From: Candidatus Gastranaerophilales bacterium
GTDB lineage: Bacteria > Cyanobacteriota > Vampirovibrionia > Gastranaerophilales > Gastranaerophilaceae
DNA: 64,000 nt
Assembly: GCA_944323135.1 (NCBI GenBank)
Contig: CALURI010000004.1
Span: 1 to 64,000 of the forward strand
Reading direction: 5' to 3'
The notes beneath the pieces were generated by a model. That model saw nothing but the letters and a program-made list of their open reading frames with translations. It was not told the DNA's origin and did no database searches. Position 1 is the stretch's first letter. Each line of letters begins with the position of its first letter. Both the position numbers and the translations under genes were made by a program. Shown in pieces: positions 17,451 to 25,969 of this stretch.

Positions 17451-17523
17451 AATATCAGCTTTTTCAATCAATATTAACCATTTAATTTTTCATGCTATAC
17501 TTTTTTATAAGGGGAGATAATTG

Positions 17524-19857
17524 ATGAAAGAGTGGATATTTAATAAATATGACGGGCAGGAAAAATCTCTTATAACAAGACTTTTACACTCAAGAGGAGT
17601 AAAGTCGGAAGAAGACGTTTATGAATTTTTGCACCCGCTTGAAATGAAATTAACTCACCCGAAAGTCTTTACGGATATGGAAAAATGCGTGGAAAGACTT
17701 GTTTCTGCTATCGATAACGGAGAAAAAATTGTTATCCACGGTGACTTTGATGCAGACGGAGTAACATCAACATCCCTTTTATACAGAACTTTCAAATTTT
17801 TAGGAGCTGATGTAAATTATTTTATTCCTGACAGAGAAAAAGAAGGACACGGATTTGATACAAAAGCCCTTGTAAAAATAATGACACAGGTAAAACCAAA
17901 AGTTATAATCTCTTGTGATTGCGGAATTTCAGATGTTGATGCAGTAAACTTTTTAAACAGTTTTAAAATTGATGTAATAATTACAGACCACCATGAAGCT
18001 CCTGAAATTTTGCCTAAAGCTTATGGAATTATTAACCCGAAAACTCCAAATGCATTAGATGAAAGTTTAAGTGCAAAACAAATAGAAAGTCTTACATCAC
18101 TTGCAGGTGTCGGAGTAGCCTTTAAAGTTGCTCATGGACTTTTGGAAAAATATAACAAACTTGAATTTATTTCGGAAATTTTACCTTATGTAGCCGTTGG
18201 TACAGTTGCAGATGTCGTTCCGCTTGTTGGAGAAAACAGATATTTTGTTACAAAGGGATTAGAATTAATTTCAAACGGCAAACATTACGGCCTTTCAAGG
18301 TTATTGGAAAGCGCAGGATATAAAGGTCAAATTACCTCAGAACAAATAGCCTTTGGAATTGCCCCGAGAATAAATGCATCAGGACGATTAGATACTGTTG
18401 AAGCAGCTTTGAAAGTTCTTATTTCAGATAACAAACAAGAAATTGAAATGGCAATTCAATCTCTAAATGAATTTAATAAAATTCGCCAAGAACTTTGCCA
18501 AAATATTTTTGCGGAAGCTGATGAAATGGTTAAGGCTGAAAATAACAGAAATTCTGCTATCGTATTATTCAATAAAGAATGGCATATAGGGATTATCGGG
18601 ATTGTCGCATCAATGCTTGTTGAAAAATATTATAAACCAACATTTTTAATGACTTATTCCGATGAAACAAAACAGTTCAGATGTTCTGCAAGAAGCGTCG
18701 AAGGAATAAATCTTTATGACACAATATCTGCAAATACAGAGCTTTTTGACGGCTTTGGCGGACATGCTATGGCTGCAGGTCTTTCTTTTAGCGAAGAAAA
18801 AACTTCATTTGAACAAGTTAAATCAGCATTATGCAAAACCGTTAAAGAAATGTCACAAGGTAAGGATTTAAAACCATTTATCAATATTGATTTGGAGCTT
18901 AAACCTAATGATATTGATGTTGAGCTTGTAGAACAAATTTCACAATTGGAACCTTTCGGAGCATCAAATCCGAGCCCTGTTTTTGCAATAAAAAATCTAA
19001 AAATAAAAGAAAAACGTTTAATAGGAGAAAATAAAAACCACCTTAGACTTATATGCAATACAGGCACATCTGAGTTCACCTGTCTGAAATGGAAAGAGGG
19101 TGATATTTCTCTTGTTAAAGGTGATACGCTTGATATTGCTTTTCACCCGCAAATTAATGATTATAACGGAATTACAAGTGTACAATTAATTATTGACGAT
19201 ATTCATTCGGAATATTTAAAAGAAGATGAAAATCTTCCGCAACAAAAACTATACGATCATCGTAAAAAAACTGATATTTTACCTCAAGTTAATGATTATG
19301 TAAAAAATTCCAAACAAAATATTCTTATTTTTGCAGAAAGTAAAACAGTTTCTGATAAATTAAAACCATTTTCAGCTCTTTTTGCAAGGATAATAAATCG
19401 TGATACACTTCGTCCTTGCGATTCTTTAATGTTTTTTGATTATCCTGCTGATAAAGAAACTTTTAACAGAATTTTAAACCAAACAAATCCTATATCAGTT
19501 CATTTTATGAATTATGATATTAAATATACAGATGAAGAAGAATTTTTAAAGACAGTTTGCGGAATGCTTAAATTTGCCTGCCATAACAATAACGGAAAAG
19601 TTGAATTGAGAAGATTTGCAAGCTTTTTAGGAAAATCGTATCAGGTATTTGAACTTTTATTTTCAATATTTGATGATATAGGCTTGATAAAAATAAAAGA
19701 ACGAACAAAAGATTATTACATCGTGGATTATAACCCGCAAACAGATATTTCAAATGTTTTGCATTCCCCAAAATATATGATTTTAAACGATTTAATTGAT
19801 GAATGCGAAGCATTCCAAAAATCATTACTTGAAGATGATATTTATACACTTGTATAA
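17524..19857 (+). CDS. recJ: Single-stranded-DNA 5'-3' exonuclease RecJ
   Basis: DHH-family Mn2+ nuclease acting in recombination and mismatch or base-excision repair. Motifs: H-G-D-F-D-A-D-G-V-T (about residues 74-83), C-D-C-G-I-S, I-T-D-H-H-E-A-P-E (about 156-164), the G-x-x-x-D-V-V-P-L motif and the G-G-H-x-x-A-A-G motif of the DHHA1 half. An OB-fold region follows. The last 200 residues form a C-terminal extension of the kind seen in long Firmicute RecJ proteins, giving 777 residues. The ATG at 17524 is seven bases from GGGGAG; the TTG just before it is not needed. The gene is flanked by a terminator upstream and a convergent small gene downstream. Confidence 0.95.
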   Translation: MKEWIFNKYDGQEKSLITRLLHSRGVKSEEDVYEFLHPLEMKLTHPKVFTDMEKCVERLVSAIDNGEKIVIHGDFDADGVTSTSLLYRTFKFLGADVNYFIPDREKEGHGFDTKALVKIMTQVKPKVIISCDCGISDVDAVNFLNSFKIDVIITDHHEAPEILPKAYGIINPKTPNALDESLSAKQIESLTSLAGVGVAFKVAHGLLEKYNKLEFISEILPYVAVGTVADVVPLVGENRYFVTKGLELISNGKHYGLSRLLESAGYKGQITSEQIAFGIAPRINASGRLDTVEAALKVLISDNKQEIEMAIQSLNEFNKIRQELCQNIFAEADEMVKAENNRNSAIVLFNKEWHIGIIGIVASMLVEKYYKPTFLMTYSDETKQFRCSARSVEGINLYDTISANTELFDGFGGHAMAAGLSFSEEKTSFEQVKSALCKTVKEMSQGKDLKPFINIDLELKPNDIDVELVEQISQLEPFGASNPSPVFAIKNLKIKEKRLIGENKNHLRLICNTGTSEFTCLKWKEGDISLVKGDTLDIAFHPQINDYNGITSVQLIIDDIHSEYLKEDENLPQQKLYDHRKKTDILPQVNDYVKNSKQNILIFAESKTVSDKLKPFSALFARIINRDTLRPCDSLMFFDYPADKETFNRILNQTNPISVHFMNYDIKYTDEEEFLKTVCGMLKFACHNNNGKVELRRFASFLGKSYQVFELLFSIFDDIGLIKIKERTKDYYIVDYNPQTDISNVLHSPKYMILNDLIDECEAFQKSLLEDDIYTLV

Positions 19858-19869
19858 TCGATTTTCCCG

Positions 19870-20238
19870 CTATTTTACAAGTTCTTCGGTTTCATTAAAC
19901 ATTACCATATAAAAATCAGGACTTGTCATATTCGGATTTTTTTTCATAAACTTTTTAACATCGAAACTTTCTATATATTTATCTAATTTTTTTTGAATTT
20001 TTTCATTGTCTTCATGTTCAGATTTCAACTTTGAAATATATTGATTTACCATTGCAACTATTTCATCTTCTGTCAAAATAGGCTGCCCGCCGATTAAAAC
20101 TTCATCAGGTTCATCTTCATCAATATATTTTTTTAATTCTTCTTTAGGATCTTCTTTTTGCCGTCTGCCATGACTGTCAGATGACGTAGAAGAAGATATA
20201 GCTCTGTTTCCGAATGGATTATTTACATTGTTAAACAT
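19870..20238 (-). CDS. Small acidic/charged protein of unknown function
   Basis: I do not recognise a family. The 122-residue product starts M-F-N-N-V-N-N-P-F-G, again an N-terminal F-G tag, then a Ser-rich and highly charged disordered stretch. The C-terminal half is helical (E-D-E-I-V-A-M-V-N-Q-Y-I-S-K-L-K) and ends in a small conserved-looking module with K-K-N-P-N-M-T-S-P-D-F-Y. It has no membrane helix or signal peptide. It converges on recJ with 12 bp between the stops. Confidence 0.6.
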   Translation of the reverse strand: MFNNVNNPFGNRAISSSTSSDSHGRRQKEDPKEELKKYIDEDEPDEVLIGGQPILTEDEIVAMVNQYISKLKSEHEDNEKIQKKLDKYIESFDVKKFMKKNPNMTSPDFYMVMFNETEELVK

Positions 20239-20341
20239 GTTTCCATGACCTTTTATTATTAAATTGATACAGAAATATTTATTTTCAAATATTACGTCAA
20301 ATAATAAAAAAATCTTTAATTAATCATACAAATAAAGGAGA

Positions 20342-20653
20342 TTATTTAAGTAATCTCGTAATTTTTTCTAAATTAGATGCAATCACATTAGATGCAGTTA
20401 TAATATTATCCATATATAAATATAGAGATTTGAATTTGTTTGAATATTTTTTTAATATATTCGGCTCTATGTCTGTTGCAATATCTTTTATAATTTGGAA
20501 TTTTATTGCCATACGTGTATATAATACAAAAGAATCAAATACTATTTGATAAAAAATATCTTGAAAAGTAGATTGTTCATTATATTTATATTTTTTAACA
20601 AATTTCTTATAAAGCTTATCTGGTAAAATTTTTGTTTGCACTTTTATCTCCAT
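20342..20653 (-). CDS. Small helical protein divergent from an XRE regulator, function unknown
   Basis: A roughly 103-residue helical protein rich in Lys, Ile and Tyr; no family recognised. The ATG at 20653 is preferred because the upstream alternative (20689) begins inside the 40-bp palindrome. No Shine-Dalgarno is seen at either start. It is transcribed away from the small XRE-type regulator at 20744, and the palindrome between them suggests joint control. A toxin-antitoxin or small regulatory pair is possible but unsupported by any motif. Confidence 0.5.
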   Translation of the reverse strand: MEIKVQTKILPDKLYKKFVKKYKYNEQSTFQDIFYQIVFDSFVLYTRMAIKFQIIKDIATDIEPNILKKYSNKFKSLYLYMDNIITASNVIASNLEKITRLLK

Positions 20654-20661
20654 ATAAACAT

Positions 20662-20701
20662 TATTTATAATATATGATTTATAAATCATATATTATAAAT
20701 A
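20662..20701. promoter_or_regulatory. Perfect 40-bp palindrome between two divergent genes
   Basis: The sequence is self-complementary over all 40 bases, centred at 20681/20682 around GATTTATAAATC. It lies between the small helical gene and the XRE regulator. It could be an operator for that regulator or, in RNA, a 20-bp hairpin. It is almost entirely A/T, but a perfect palindrome of this length is unlikely by chance. Confidence 0.6.
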
Positions 20702-20731
20702 TAATACATAGAACAGTAATGTCAAGTAATT

Positions 20732-20737
20732 TATAAT
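20732..20737 (+). promoter_or_regulatory. -10 element of a predicted leaderless regulator mRNA
   Basis: TATAAT ends exactly six bases before the ATG at 20744 and no Shine-Dalgarno is present. The -35 is weak, which would fit a regulated promoter. Confidence 0.45.
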
Positions 20738-20743
20738 TACACT

Positions 20744-20965
20744 ATGTCAGATAAAGATATTTTACTTAAACTTGCATCTAAAATTAGTTATGAGAGAAAA
20801 AAACACGGACTCTCACAAGAAAAACTTGCTGAAATGGCAGGTGTTAATATGCGCTCAATTAGCATGATTGAAAACGGAACTACAAATGCTAAATTTTTAA
20901 CACTTTATAGAATTGCACAAGCTTTAAATATCGAAGTTTGTGAGTTAGTGAATTTTCATCTGTAA
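20744..20965 (+). CDS. XRE-family helix-turn-helix regulator
   Basis: A 73-residue single-domain DNA-binding protein of the Cro/CI type. The HTH is L-S-Q-E-K-L-A-E-M-A-G-V-N-M-R-S-I-S-M-I-E at about residues 23-43, followed by the usual A-K-F-L-T-L-Y-R-I-A-Q-A-L helix. It probably binds the 40-bp palindrome just upstream and controls itself and the divergent gene, as is typical for such pairs; this is inference. Two similar small XRE proteins occur at 39757 and 48357. Confidence 0.88.
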   Translation: MSDKDILLKLASKISYERKKHGLSQEKLAEMAGVNMRSISMIENGTTNAKFLTLYRIAQALNIEVCELVNFHL

Positions 20966-20967
20966 AT

Positions 20968-21810
20968 TTATAATGAATTATAGTAATCTTTCAAAAGTTT
21001 GCAATCGTCTTCGATGTTTGGACTTTCGCAAACCAATGCACCTTTAACTCCAAATTCTTTCAGCACTTTTATCAAATCCTTATAATTCATATCGGATTCT
21101 TCCAAATTCAGATGTTGTCTTTCGCCTTTTGCAGTATATTCAATTCCTGCAAGATGACCATGAAAATTTTCCAGTGCGTATTGTCCCAATTCATTCCCGA
21201 TTTTTTCCAAAACTTTAGAAAACTCATCATAAGTATTATACGCACCTGCCGATCTTGCGTGGAGATGTGAAAAATCAATACAAGGAAGAACTTGTTCAAA
21301 TTCTTTTGAAAGCCTTATAATTTCATCTTCATCACCCCATTGAGTAGCTTTGCCTGTCGTTTCAGGTCGAACCCAAACTTTTATTTTCTCCCGCTCTAAT
21401 ACATCAATAATTCTTTTGGTTTGAGTTTTTACACGATTATATACAGTTTCTTTGTCAGCACCCATATAAAATGCAGCGTGATAAGTTATGCTAAAAGCCC
21501 CTGCTTGCGATGCTACTGATGCTGTATCGATTATTCTTTGAACACTTGCATCAATTTTTTCTTCTTCCTTAGAATTAAGATTTATATAAAATGGGCCATG
21601 AGCTGTTATAACAAAATTTTTTGACTGTTCTTTAACAAATTTTCTATGTTCATCATTCATTCTTACGCCATGTACAAATTCAAGCTCCATACCGTCAAGA
21701 TTCATATCATCTAAAACTCCAAATGCTGATGTATAACTGCCTTTACCGGTCCTTAACGGCATGCCTGCAGTTATAAAATTCAATTTACCAAAGTTAAATA
21801 AGTTTTGCAA
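20968..21810 (-). CDS. Endonuclease IV-like AP endonuclease (TIM barrel)
   Basis: Xylose-isomerase-like TIM barrel of the AP endonuclease 2/Nfo family, probably acting on abasic sites in DNA repair. Metal-ligand motifs of the family are visible: I-T-A-H-G-P-F-Y, H-A-A-F-Y, a V-R-P-E-T-T-G-K Glu, C-I-D-F-S-H-L-H, H-G-H-L-A-G-I, and C-E-S-P-N near the end. At 280 residues it is of normal size. The start is a TTG at 21810 with GGAG six bases upstream. It overlaps the fluC stop by 17 bp, so the two are translationally linked in one operon with the C_GCAxxG_C_C gene. Confidence 0.8.
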   Translation of the reverse strand: MQNLFNFGKLNFITAGMPLRTGKGSYTSAFGVLDDMNLDGMELEFVHGVRMNDEHRKFVKEQSKNFVITAHGPFYINLNSKEEEKIDASVQRIIDTASVASQAGAFSITYHAAFYMGADKETVYNRVKTQTKRIIDVLEREKIKVWVRPETTGKATQWGDEDEIIRLSKEFEQVLPCIDFSHLHARSAGAYNTYDEFSKVLEKIGNELGQYALENFHGHLAGIEYTAKGERQHLNLEESDMNYKDLIKVLKEFGVKGALVCESPNIEDDCKLLKDYYNSL

Positions 21811-22168
21811 AATACGCTCCTATCGCTGTCATTATTAAACAAATTGTAACACTTAAAATTACATACGCAAAAGCCTGAAAAAATTGCTGGTTCCCAACCA
21901 TTTCAAACAATTCCAGAGAAAATGTACTAAACGTTGTTAAACCACCGCAAAAACCAACTGTTAAAGCAAGTTTAACAACAGGGCTTATATCTGTTTTTTC
22001 TATAAACAAAAAATATAAAAAACCAATAATCAAACTCCCTAATACATTTACCAAAAAAGTTGATAAAGGAAGATTAACCTCAAAATGTTTGACAAGATTA
22101 ACACCGACTAAATATCTCAGTACAGCACCTAATCCTCCGCCTACAAATATTGCCAGAATATTATACAT
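21794..22168 (-). CDS. fluC: Fluoride channel FluC/CrcB
   Basis: Dual-topology inner-membrane F- exporter that protects against fluoride. The 124-residue protein has four helices, G-G-x-x-G-A-x-x-R-Y at residues 10-18, the N-x-x-G-S motif (V-N-V-L-G-S) and the G-F-C-G-G-L-T-T-F-S-T-F signature of the second half. It overlaps the 3' end of the upstream C_GCAxxG_C_C gene by 8 bp and the endonuclease gene by 17 bp. I saw no fluoride riboswitch in the short space before the operon. Confidence 0.95.
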   Translation of the reverse strand: MYNILAIFVGGGLGAVLRYLVGVNLVKHFEVNLPLSTFLVNVLGSLIIGFLYFLFIEKTDISPVVKLALTVGFCGGLTTFSTFSLELFEMVGNQQFFQAFAYVILSVTICLIMTAIGAYFAKLI

Positions 22169-22565
22169 TTACTTTCACTTTCAAAATATCTTCAATAATT
22201 TCACAAACATCAGCAACATACTTAGAACAATTTTGTTTTCTTGCCGAACCTTCCAAACCTTTTGACAAAACTCTGCAACAAGTTACTTTGTTACGTTTTT
22301 TAAATTCTTCAACAATTTTTGCAGCATTTAAACGTGCTAAAACCTCATTACCTTTTTGATTTTCACGCCCGAAATTATATCCGTTAATAATCTGTGCAGC
22401 AGCAACAGCCCCGCAAACACATCCTGAAGCCATTCCACCGGAAAATGCAGTTGCGCAAGAGAAAAGTACTTCAGGGCATAAACCTTCATCAAAAGCTGCT
22501 TTTAATACACTCTCCGCACAAGAATAACCTTGATTTATATAATAATCTACAGCTTTTTCTTTCAT
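22161..22565 (-). CDS. C_GCAxxG_C_C family redox-type protein
   Basis: Small Cys-rich protein of the family named for its C-x(n)-G-C-A-x-x-G-x(n)-C-x-C layout. Seen here are G-Y-S-C-A-E-S near residue 14, A-F-S-G-G-M-A-S-G-C-V-C-G-A at about 42-55, V-T-C-C-R-V, and two Cys in the C-terminal helix. Such proteins are thought to bind metal or take part in redox chemistry; the exact role is unknown. ATG 22565 is preferred; a GTG at 22574 would sit only 2-3 bases from GGAGAT. A TATAAT in the short upstream gap starts the three-gene operon with fluC and the endonuclease. Confidence 0.85.
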   Translation of the reverse strand: MKEKAVDYYINQGYSCAESVLKAAFDEGLCPEVLFSCATAFSGGMASGCVCGAVAAAQIINGYNFGRENQKGNEVLARLNAAKIVEEFKKRNKVTCCRVLSKGLEGSARKQNCSKYVADVCEIIEDILKVKVNV

Positions 22566-22619
22566 AATACGCACATCTCCTTTTTCAACAAAATTATACT
22601 ATAAATATTCTGCTGAAAG

Positions 22620-24200
22620 CTAATCTTTTACTTTAACCGACACTTTTCTTTCACTTTTTAACAAAAACATTAGCGGGATAAGTATAAAACAAGCTATTGA
22701 AAATACTTTAAATGTCGTCATATAAGCACACAAAGTAGATTGTTGAATTAACTGATTATAAAGCATTTTCCCTGCCATATAAGTAGCATTTACCATATCA
22801 CCTGCCTGATGAACAAAAGAACCTGCGTATGTACTCAATTTTTCCATAAAAACAGGATTTGAAATACTCAAATTTTTAACAAGACCGTTTTGGTGCACCT
22901 GTGAAAATCTTGAAATCATCGTTGCCACAAGAGATGTTCCGATTGCACCGCCAATTGTTTTTAACAAATTTTGAAACCCTGAAGCATTTGTCATTTGGTC
23001 ATTTCTCAATGTTATACAAGATAAAGTTGTGATAGGCATAAATGAAAAGACAAGTCCAATCCCAAAAATATAATTAGGAATAGCTATATTAAGAGGATTA
23101 ATTTCGAGATTTAAAAGACTTAACATCCATCCGCCTATGCCTAAAGCACACAATCCTATAATTCCGTACGTCTTATAACTGATTTTTCCGCCAAGACCTC
23201 CGAAAATTAATAAAGCCGTAAGACATCCCAGACCTCTGGGCATAATAGCTAAACCGCTTAAAAAAGAATCATATCCGAGCATATATTGAAGCATTTGAGG
23301 TAATATTGCTAAAGATGCCAATAATACTGCATTAATTAAAATTAACATCACTGTACCGAACAAATAATTGGTATCTTTTAATACATCTAATTTTATAAGC
23401 GGATTTTTTCCCTTTATCTGCATATAGAAAAATAATACTGCTCCTGATACAGCAATTGCCGTCAACCAACAAATCCAAGATGCATTAAACCAATCTGCAT
23501 CATTACCTTTATCAAAGACAATTTGTAAAGGAACAAGCCACACACAAAGCCACAAAAATCCCCATTTATCAAGATGAATATTTTTTTGTCTGGAAGCATA
23601 AGGAGGATCTTCCATAAATTGTTTTGCTAAAGCAATACATAAAAAACCAAAAGGAACATTAATAAAGAAAATATAAGGCCAAGACCAATTTTCCGTAATA
23701 TACCCGCCCATTACAGGACCTAAAATAGGCGCAACAATAACAACTAACCCAAAAACAGCCATTGCCTTGTTTCTTGCCTCACCCGTAAAACTTTCCATAC
23801 AAACAGCCTGCGCCATAGGCATCAGGCAGCCACCGCCAAATCCTTGCATTGCTCGTGCAATTACAATCATGCCGATAGAATTTGCAATCCCGCACAGAAA
23901 TGAAGCTACCGTAAATATAAATACACCTAGCATAAAGAAATTTTTTCTTCCCATAAATTTACAGAAAAAATCTATCATAGGAATTACAATACTGCTTGCC
24001 ATTAAATAACTTGTTAAAACCCAGATGGATTCCTGATTACTAACAGAATACGATCCGGCAATATGAGGTAACGCTACATTGGCAACAGTTTCATCTAATG
24101 CATACATGAAAGTTGCAAGCATTACAGGCATAATTATAAGCCAAGGATTTGTTTTAGGAGTCCATTCTTCTGCACTAACGATATTTGTATTTTCTGACAT
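22620..24200 (-). CDS. emrB: EmrB/QacA-type 14-helix MFS drug exporter
   Basis: Proton-coupled major facilitator exporter of the DHA2 family. The 526-residue protein has 14 predicted helices. The D1 motif L-D-E-T-V-A-N-V-A-L-P is present near residue 35-45, the A-like motif G-R-K-N-F-F lies between helices 2 and 3, R-A-M-Q-G-F-G-G-G motif B near 114-122, and motif C (G-P-x-x-G-G-Y) near 160-167. It is the last gene of the MarR-EmrA-EmrB operon, and the outer-membrane component is encoded divergently, so this is a complete tripartite pump. Confidence 0.95.
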   Translation of the reverse strand: MSENTNIVSAEEWTPKTNPWLIIMPVMLATFMYALDETVANVALPHIAGSYSVSNQESIWVLTSYLMASSIVIPMIDFFCKFMGRKNFFMLGVFIFTVASFLCGIANSIGMIVIARAMQGFGGGCLMPMAQAVCMESFTGEARNKAMAVFGLVVIVAPILGPVMGGYITENWSWPYIFFINVPFGFLCIALAKQFMEDPPYASRQKNIHLDKWGFLWLCVWLVPLQIVFDKGNDADWFNASWICWLTAIAVSGAVLFFYMQIKGKNPLIKLDVLKDTNYLFGTVMLILINAVLLASLAILPQMLQYMLGYDSFLSGLAIMPRGLGCLTALLIFGGLGGKISYKTYGIIGLCALGIGGWMLSLLNLEINPLNIAIPNYIFGIGLVFSFMPITTLSCITLRNDQMTNASGFQNLLKTIGGAIGTSLVATMISRFSQVHQNGLVKNLSISNPVFMEKLSTYAGSFVHQAGDMVNATYMAGKMLYNQLIQQSTLCAYMTTFKVFSIACFILIPLMFLLKSERKVSVKVKD

Positions 24201-24247
24201 TTTTTATAAATCCTATTTGTTTCTTTAACTTATATTGTTTTAAAAAA

Positions 24248-24298
24248 CAGAAGATAAGCTATATTTAAAATTTTATTAGGATATAAACTTATCTTCTG
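24248..24298 (-). repeat. Stem-loop between emrA and emrB
   Basis: CAGAAGATAAG (24248-24258) is repeated as its exact complement at 24288-24298, enclosing 29 A/T-rich bases that can also pair in part. It sits in the intergenic gap of the operon and has no T-run typical of a terminator, so an mRNA processing or stability element is more likely. Confidence 0.5.
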
Positions 24299-24324
24299 AT
24301 TTTCCAAGCTTACTCTTCTAAAAA

Positions 24325-25344
24325 TTATTTTACTTTTACCTTTGGAACAACTGACATTCCAGGAACAATATTATATACATTCGGATCAATTTTTTCCGTA
24401 AATACTATTTTAACAGGAATTCTCTGTACAATCTTTACAAATGAACCTACTGCATTTTCCGGCGGGAACATACTTGATTTTGCACCGGATGCTCTTTGGA
24501 TACTATCAACTTTACCTTTAAATACATGATCAGGATAAGTATCTATTTTTATATTAACTTCTTGGCCCGGTTTCATATGACGAAGTTGATTTTCTTTATA
24601 ATTGGCTACTATCCAAACATTTTCAGGAACAATTACAAATAAAGGAGTCCCAACATTTACATACATCCCTTTTTCAACTCGCCTTGAAGATACAGTACCT
24701 GTTTGAGGAGCATAAATATTTGTATATCCGAGGTTTAACTTTGCTTTATCCCTCAATGCTTTAACTTCCTTTAAATCAGCATCTGCAACTTTGCCACCGC
24801 CATCAGATAGTAATGATTCTTCTGCTTTTGTTAAATTTGCCTGAGCTGAATCATATTTTGCTTGTGCCGCATCAAGAGTTTGTTTTGATACTGCACCTTT
24901 TTCATAAAGGTTTGTATAACGATCTAAATCTTTTTTAGCAACTTCTATGTTTGTTTGCATTGCTTTAAAATTAGCTTTTGCATTCTTTTGGTCCAATAAA
25001 ATTCGCTGATATTTTGCTTCTGCCTGTGCAAGAGCAACTTCATAATCTGCAGGATCTATTTTCGCAACCAGATCACCCTCTTTAACTTTCTGGTTATCTG
25101 TTATATATGATGCTATAATTTGACCGCTAACCCTTGGTGCAACCTGAACTGTTGTTGTTTCTACATAAGCATCATCAGTTGTTTGATAAACAATTGCATC
25201 ATGAATTAAATAAGCTGCAGCAACAGCAAGAATAGCACCTAAACCAACAAAAATAAATCTCTTAAAAGGTTTATGTTTTACTACTTTTTCTTCCTCTTGT
25301 GATTGTGAATTTTGTTCTTCTGTATTTATATTTTTTTCTTCCAT
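24325..25344 (-). CDS. emrA: EmrA/HlyD-type periplasmic adaptor
   Basis: Membrane-fusion protein linking the EmrB exporter to an outer-membrane channel. It has a short cytoplasmic acidic tail, one membrane helix at about residues 28-48 and the lipoyl-like V-A-P-R-V-S-G-Q-I motif near 67-75. Next comes a long coiled-coil hairpin (about 95-200, rich in Ala, Lys and Gln) containing Y-E-K-G-A-V-S-K-Q-T-L-D-A-A. The closing beta-barrel has the P-Q-T-G-T-V-S-S-R-R-V-E-K-G and N-V-W-I-V-A-N-Y-K-E segments. At 339 residues it matches EmrA. It follows the marR gene by 22 bp, in the same operon. Confidence 0.95.
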   Translation of the reverse strand: MEEKNINTEEQNSQSQEEEKVVKHKPFKRFIFVGLGAILAVAAAYLIHDAIVYQTTDDAYVETTTVQVAPRVSGQIIASYITDNQKVKEGDLVAKIDPADYEVALAQAEAKYQRILLDQKNAKANFKAMQTNIEVAKKDLDRYTNLYEKGAVSKQTLDAAQAKYDSAQANLTKAEESLLSDGGGKVADADLKEVKALRDKAKLNLGYTNIYAPQTGTVSSRRVEKGMYVNVGTPLFVIVPENVWIVANYKENQLRHMKPGQEVNIKIDTYPDHVFKGKVDSIQRASGAKSSMFPPENAVGSFVKIVQRIPVKIVFTEKIDPNVYNIVPGMSVVPKVKVK

Positions 25345-25366
25345 TTTTTACCTCTTATTAAATCTA

Positions 25367-25840
25367 TTATATATTTATCTCTACAACTTTTTCCAATTCA
25401 ATCCTGAAAGATTTAAGTGCTTCATGAACTCTCTCAACATCTTGAGGATTGATTTTACGCGTTAAACTTCTCAAATATCTGTCTATTTTTATATCAATCA
25501 TACTTAATTCTTTTAATCCAAGCTCTGTTATCCCCATTTTTTTTACTAACCTGTTATTTTTAGTATCAATAAAGCGTGTAATAAATCCTTTTTGCTCCAG
25601 AGTATCTAATATTCTGCCAGTATTTGCTCTGTCCTTTAATAATAATTTTGCCAAATCACGTTGACATATTCCGGCATTAAAAGAAACTGTATCAAGCGCA
25701 AAATATTCATCTAATGTTAAATCTATCTCCAATTTAACAAAAAGTTGACTGGTAGTTTTTTTCATTAACCTTGAAGTCTGTTCTAATTCATAATATATAC
25801 TATCTGTATAATGTATTTTACAATCTGATTTTGTACTCAT
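25367..25840 (-). CDS. MarR-family repressor of the efflux operon
   Basis: Winged-helix regulator. The 157-residue protein shows the family layout: N-terminal dimer helices, helix-turn-helix I-C-Q-R-D-L-A-K-L-L-L-K-D-R-A-N-T at about residues 58-75, wing with K-N-N-R-L-V-K-K-M-G-I-T-E-L-G, and C-terminal dimer helix. As first gene of marR-emrA-emrB, facing the tolC-like gene across 129 bp, it is very likely a ligand-responsive repressor of both transcripts. No clear Shine-Dalgarno precedes the ATG. Confidence 0.92.
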   Translation of the reverse strand: MSTKSDCKIHYTDSIYYELEQTSRLMKKTTSQLFVKLEIDLTLDEYFALDTVSFNAGICQRDLAKLLLKDRANTGRILDTLEQKGFITRFIDTKNNRLVKKMGITELGLKELSMIDIKIDRYLRSLTRKINPQDVERVHEALKSFRIELEKVVEINI

Positions 25841-25878
25841 AATCCGTTTTTTTATTTATATTATTATTATATATTATG

Positions 25879-25928
25879 TTGTAAAAAAAATATGTTGCAT
25901 TTACAACAATATTATGCTAACATAGCAT
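25879..25928. promoter_or_regulatory. Two candidate MarR operators between marR and the tolC-like gene
   Basis: One inverted repeat is TTGTAAA (25879-25885) with TTTACAA (25900-25906); a nested TGTTG/CAACA pair lies at 25893-25908. A second, perfect ATGCTA-ACA-TAGCAT sits at 25914-25928. Both are in the divergent promoter region, and their size fits MarR dimer sites. Confidence 0.5.
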
Positions 25929-25969
25929 TAGTAAAAATGCAAGTAGTTTAAAAAAGGAAATTAAATACT

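Noticed and set aside
20342-20965. Type II toxin-antitoxin system
   Set aside because: Genes are divergent, not an overlapping operon, and the small protein has no toxin motif.
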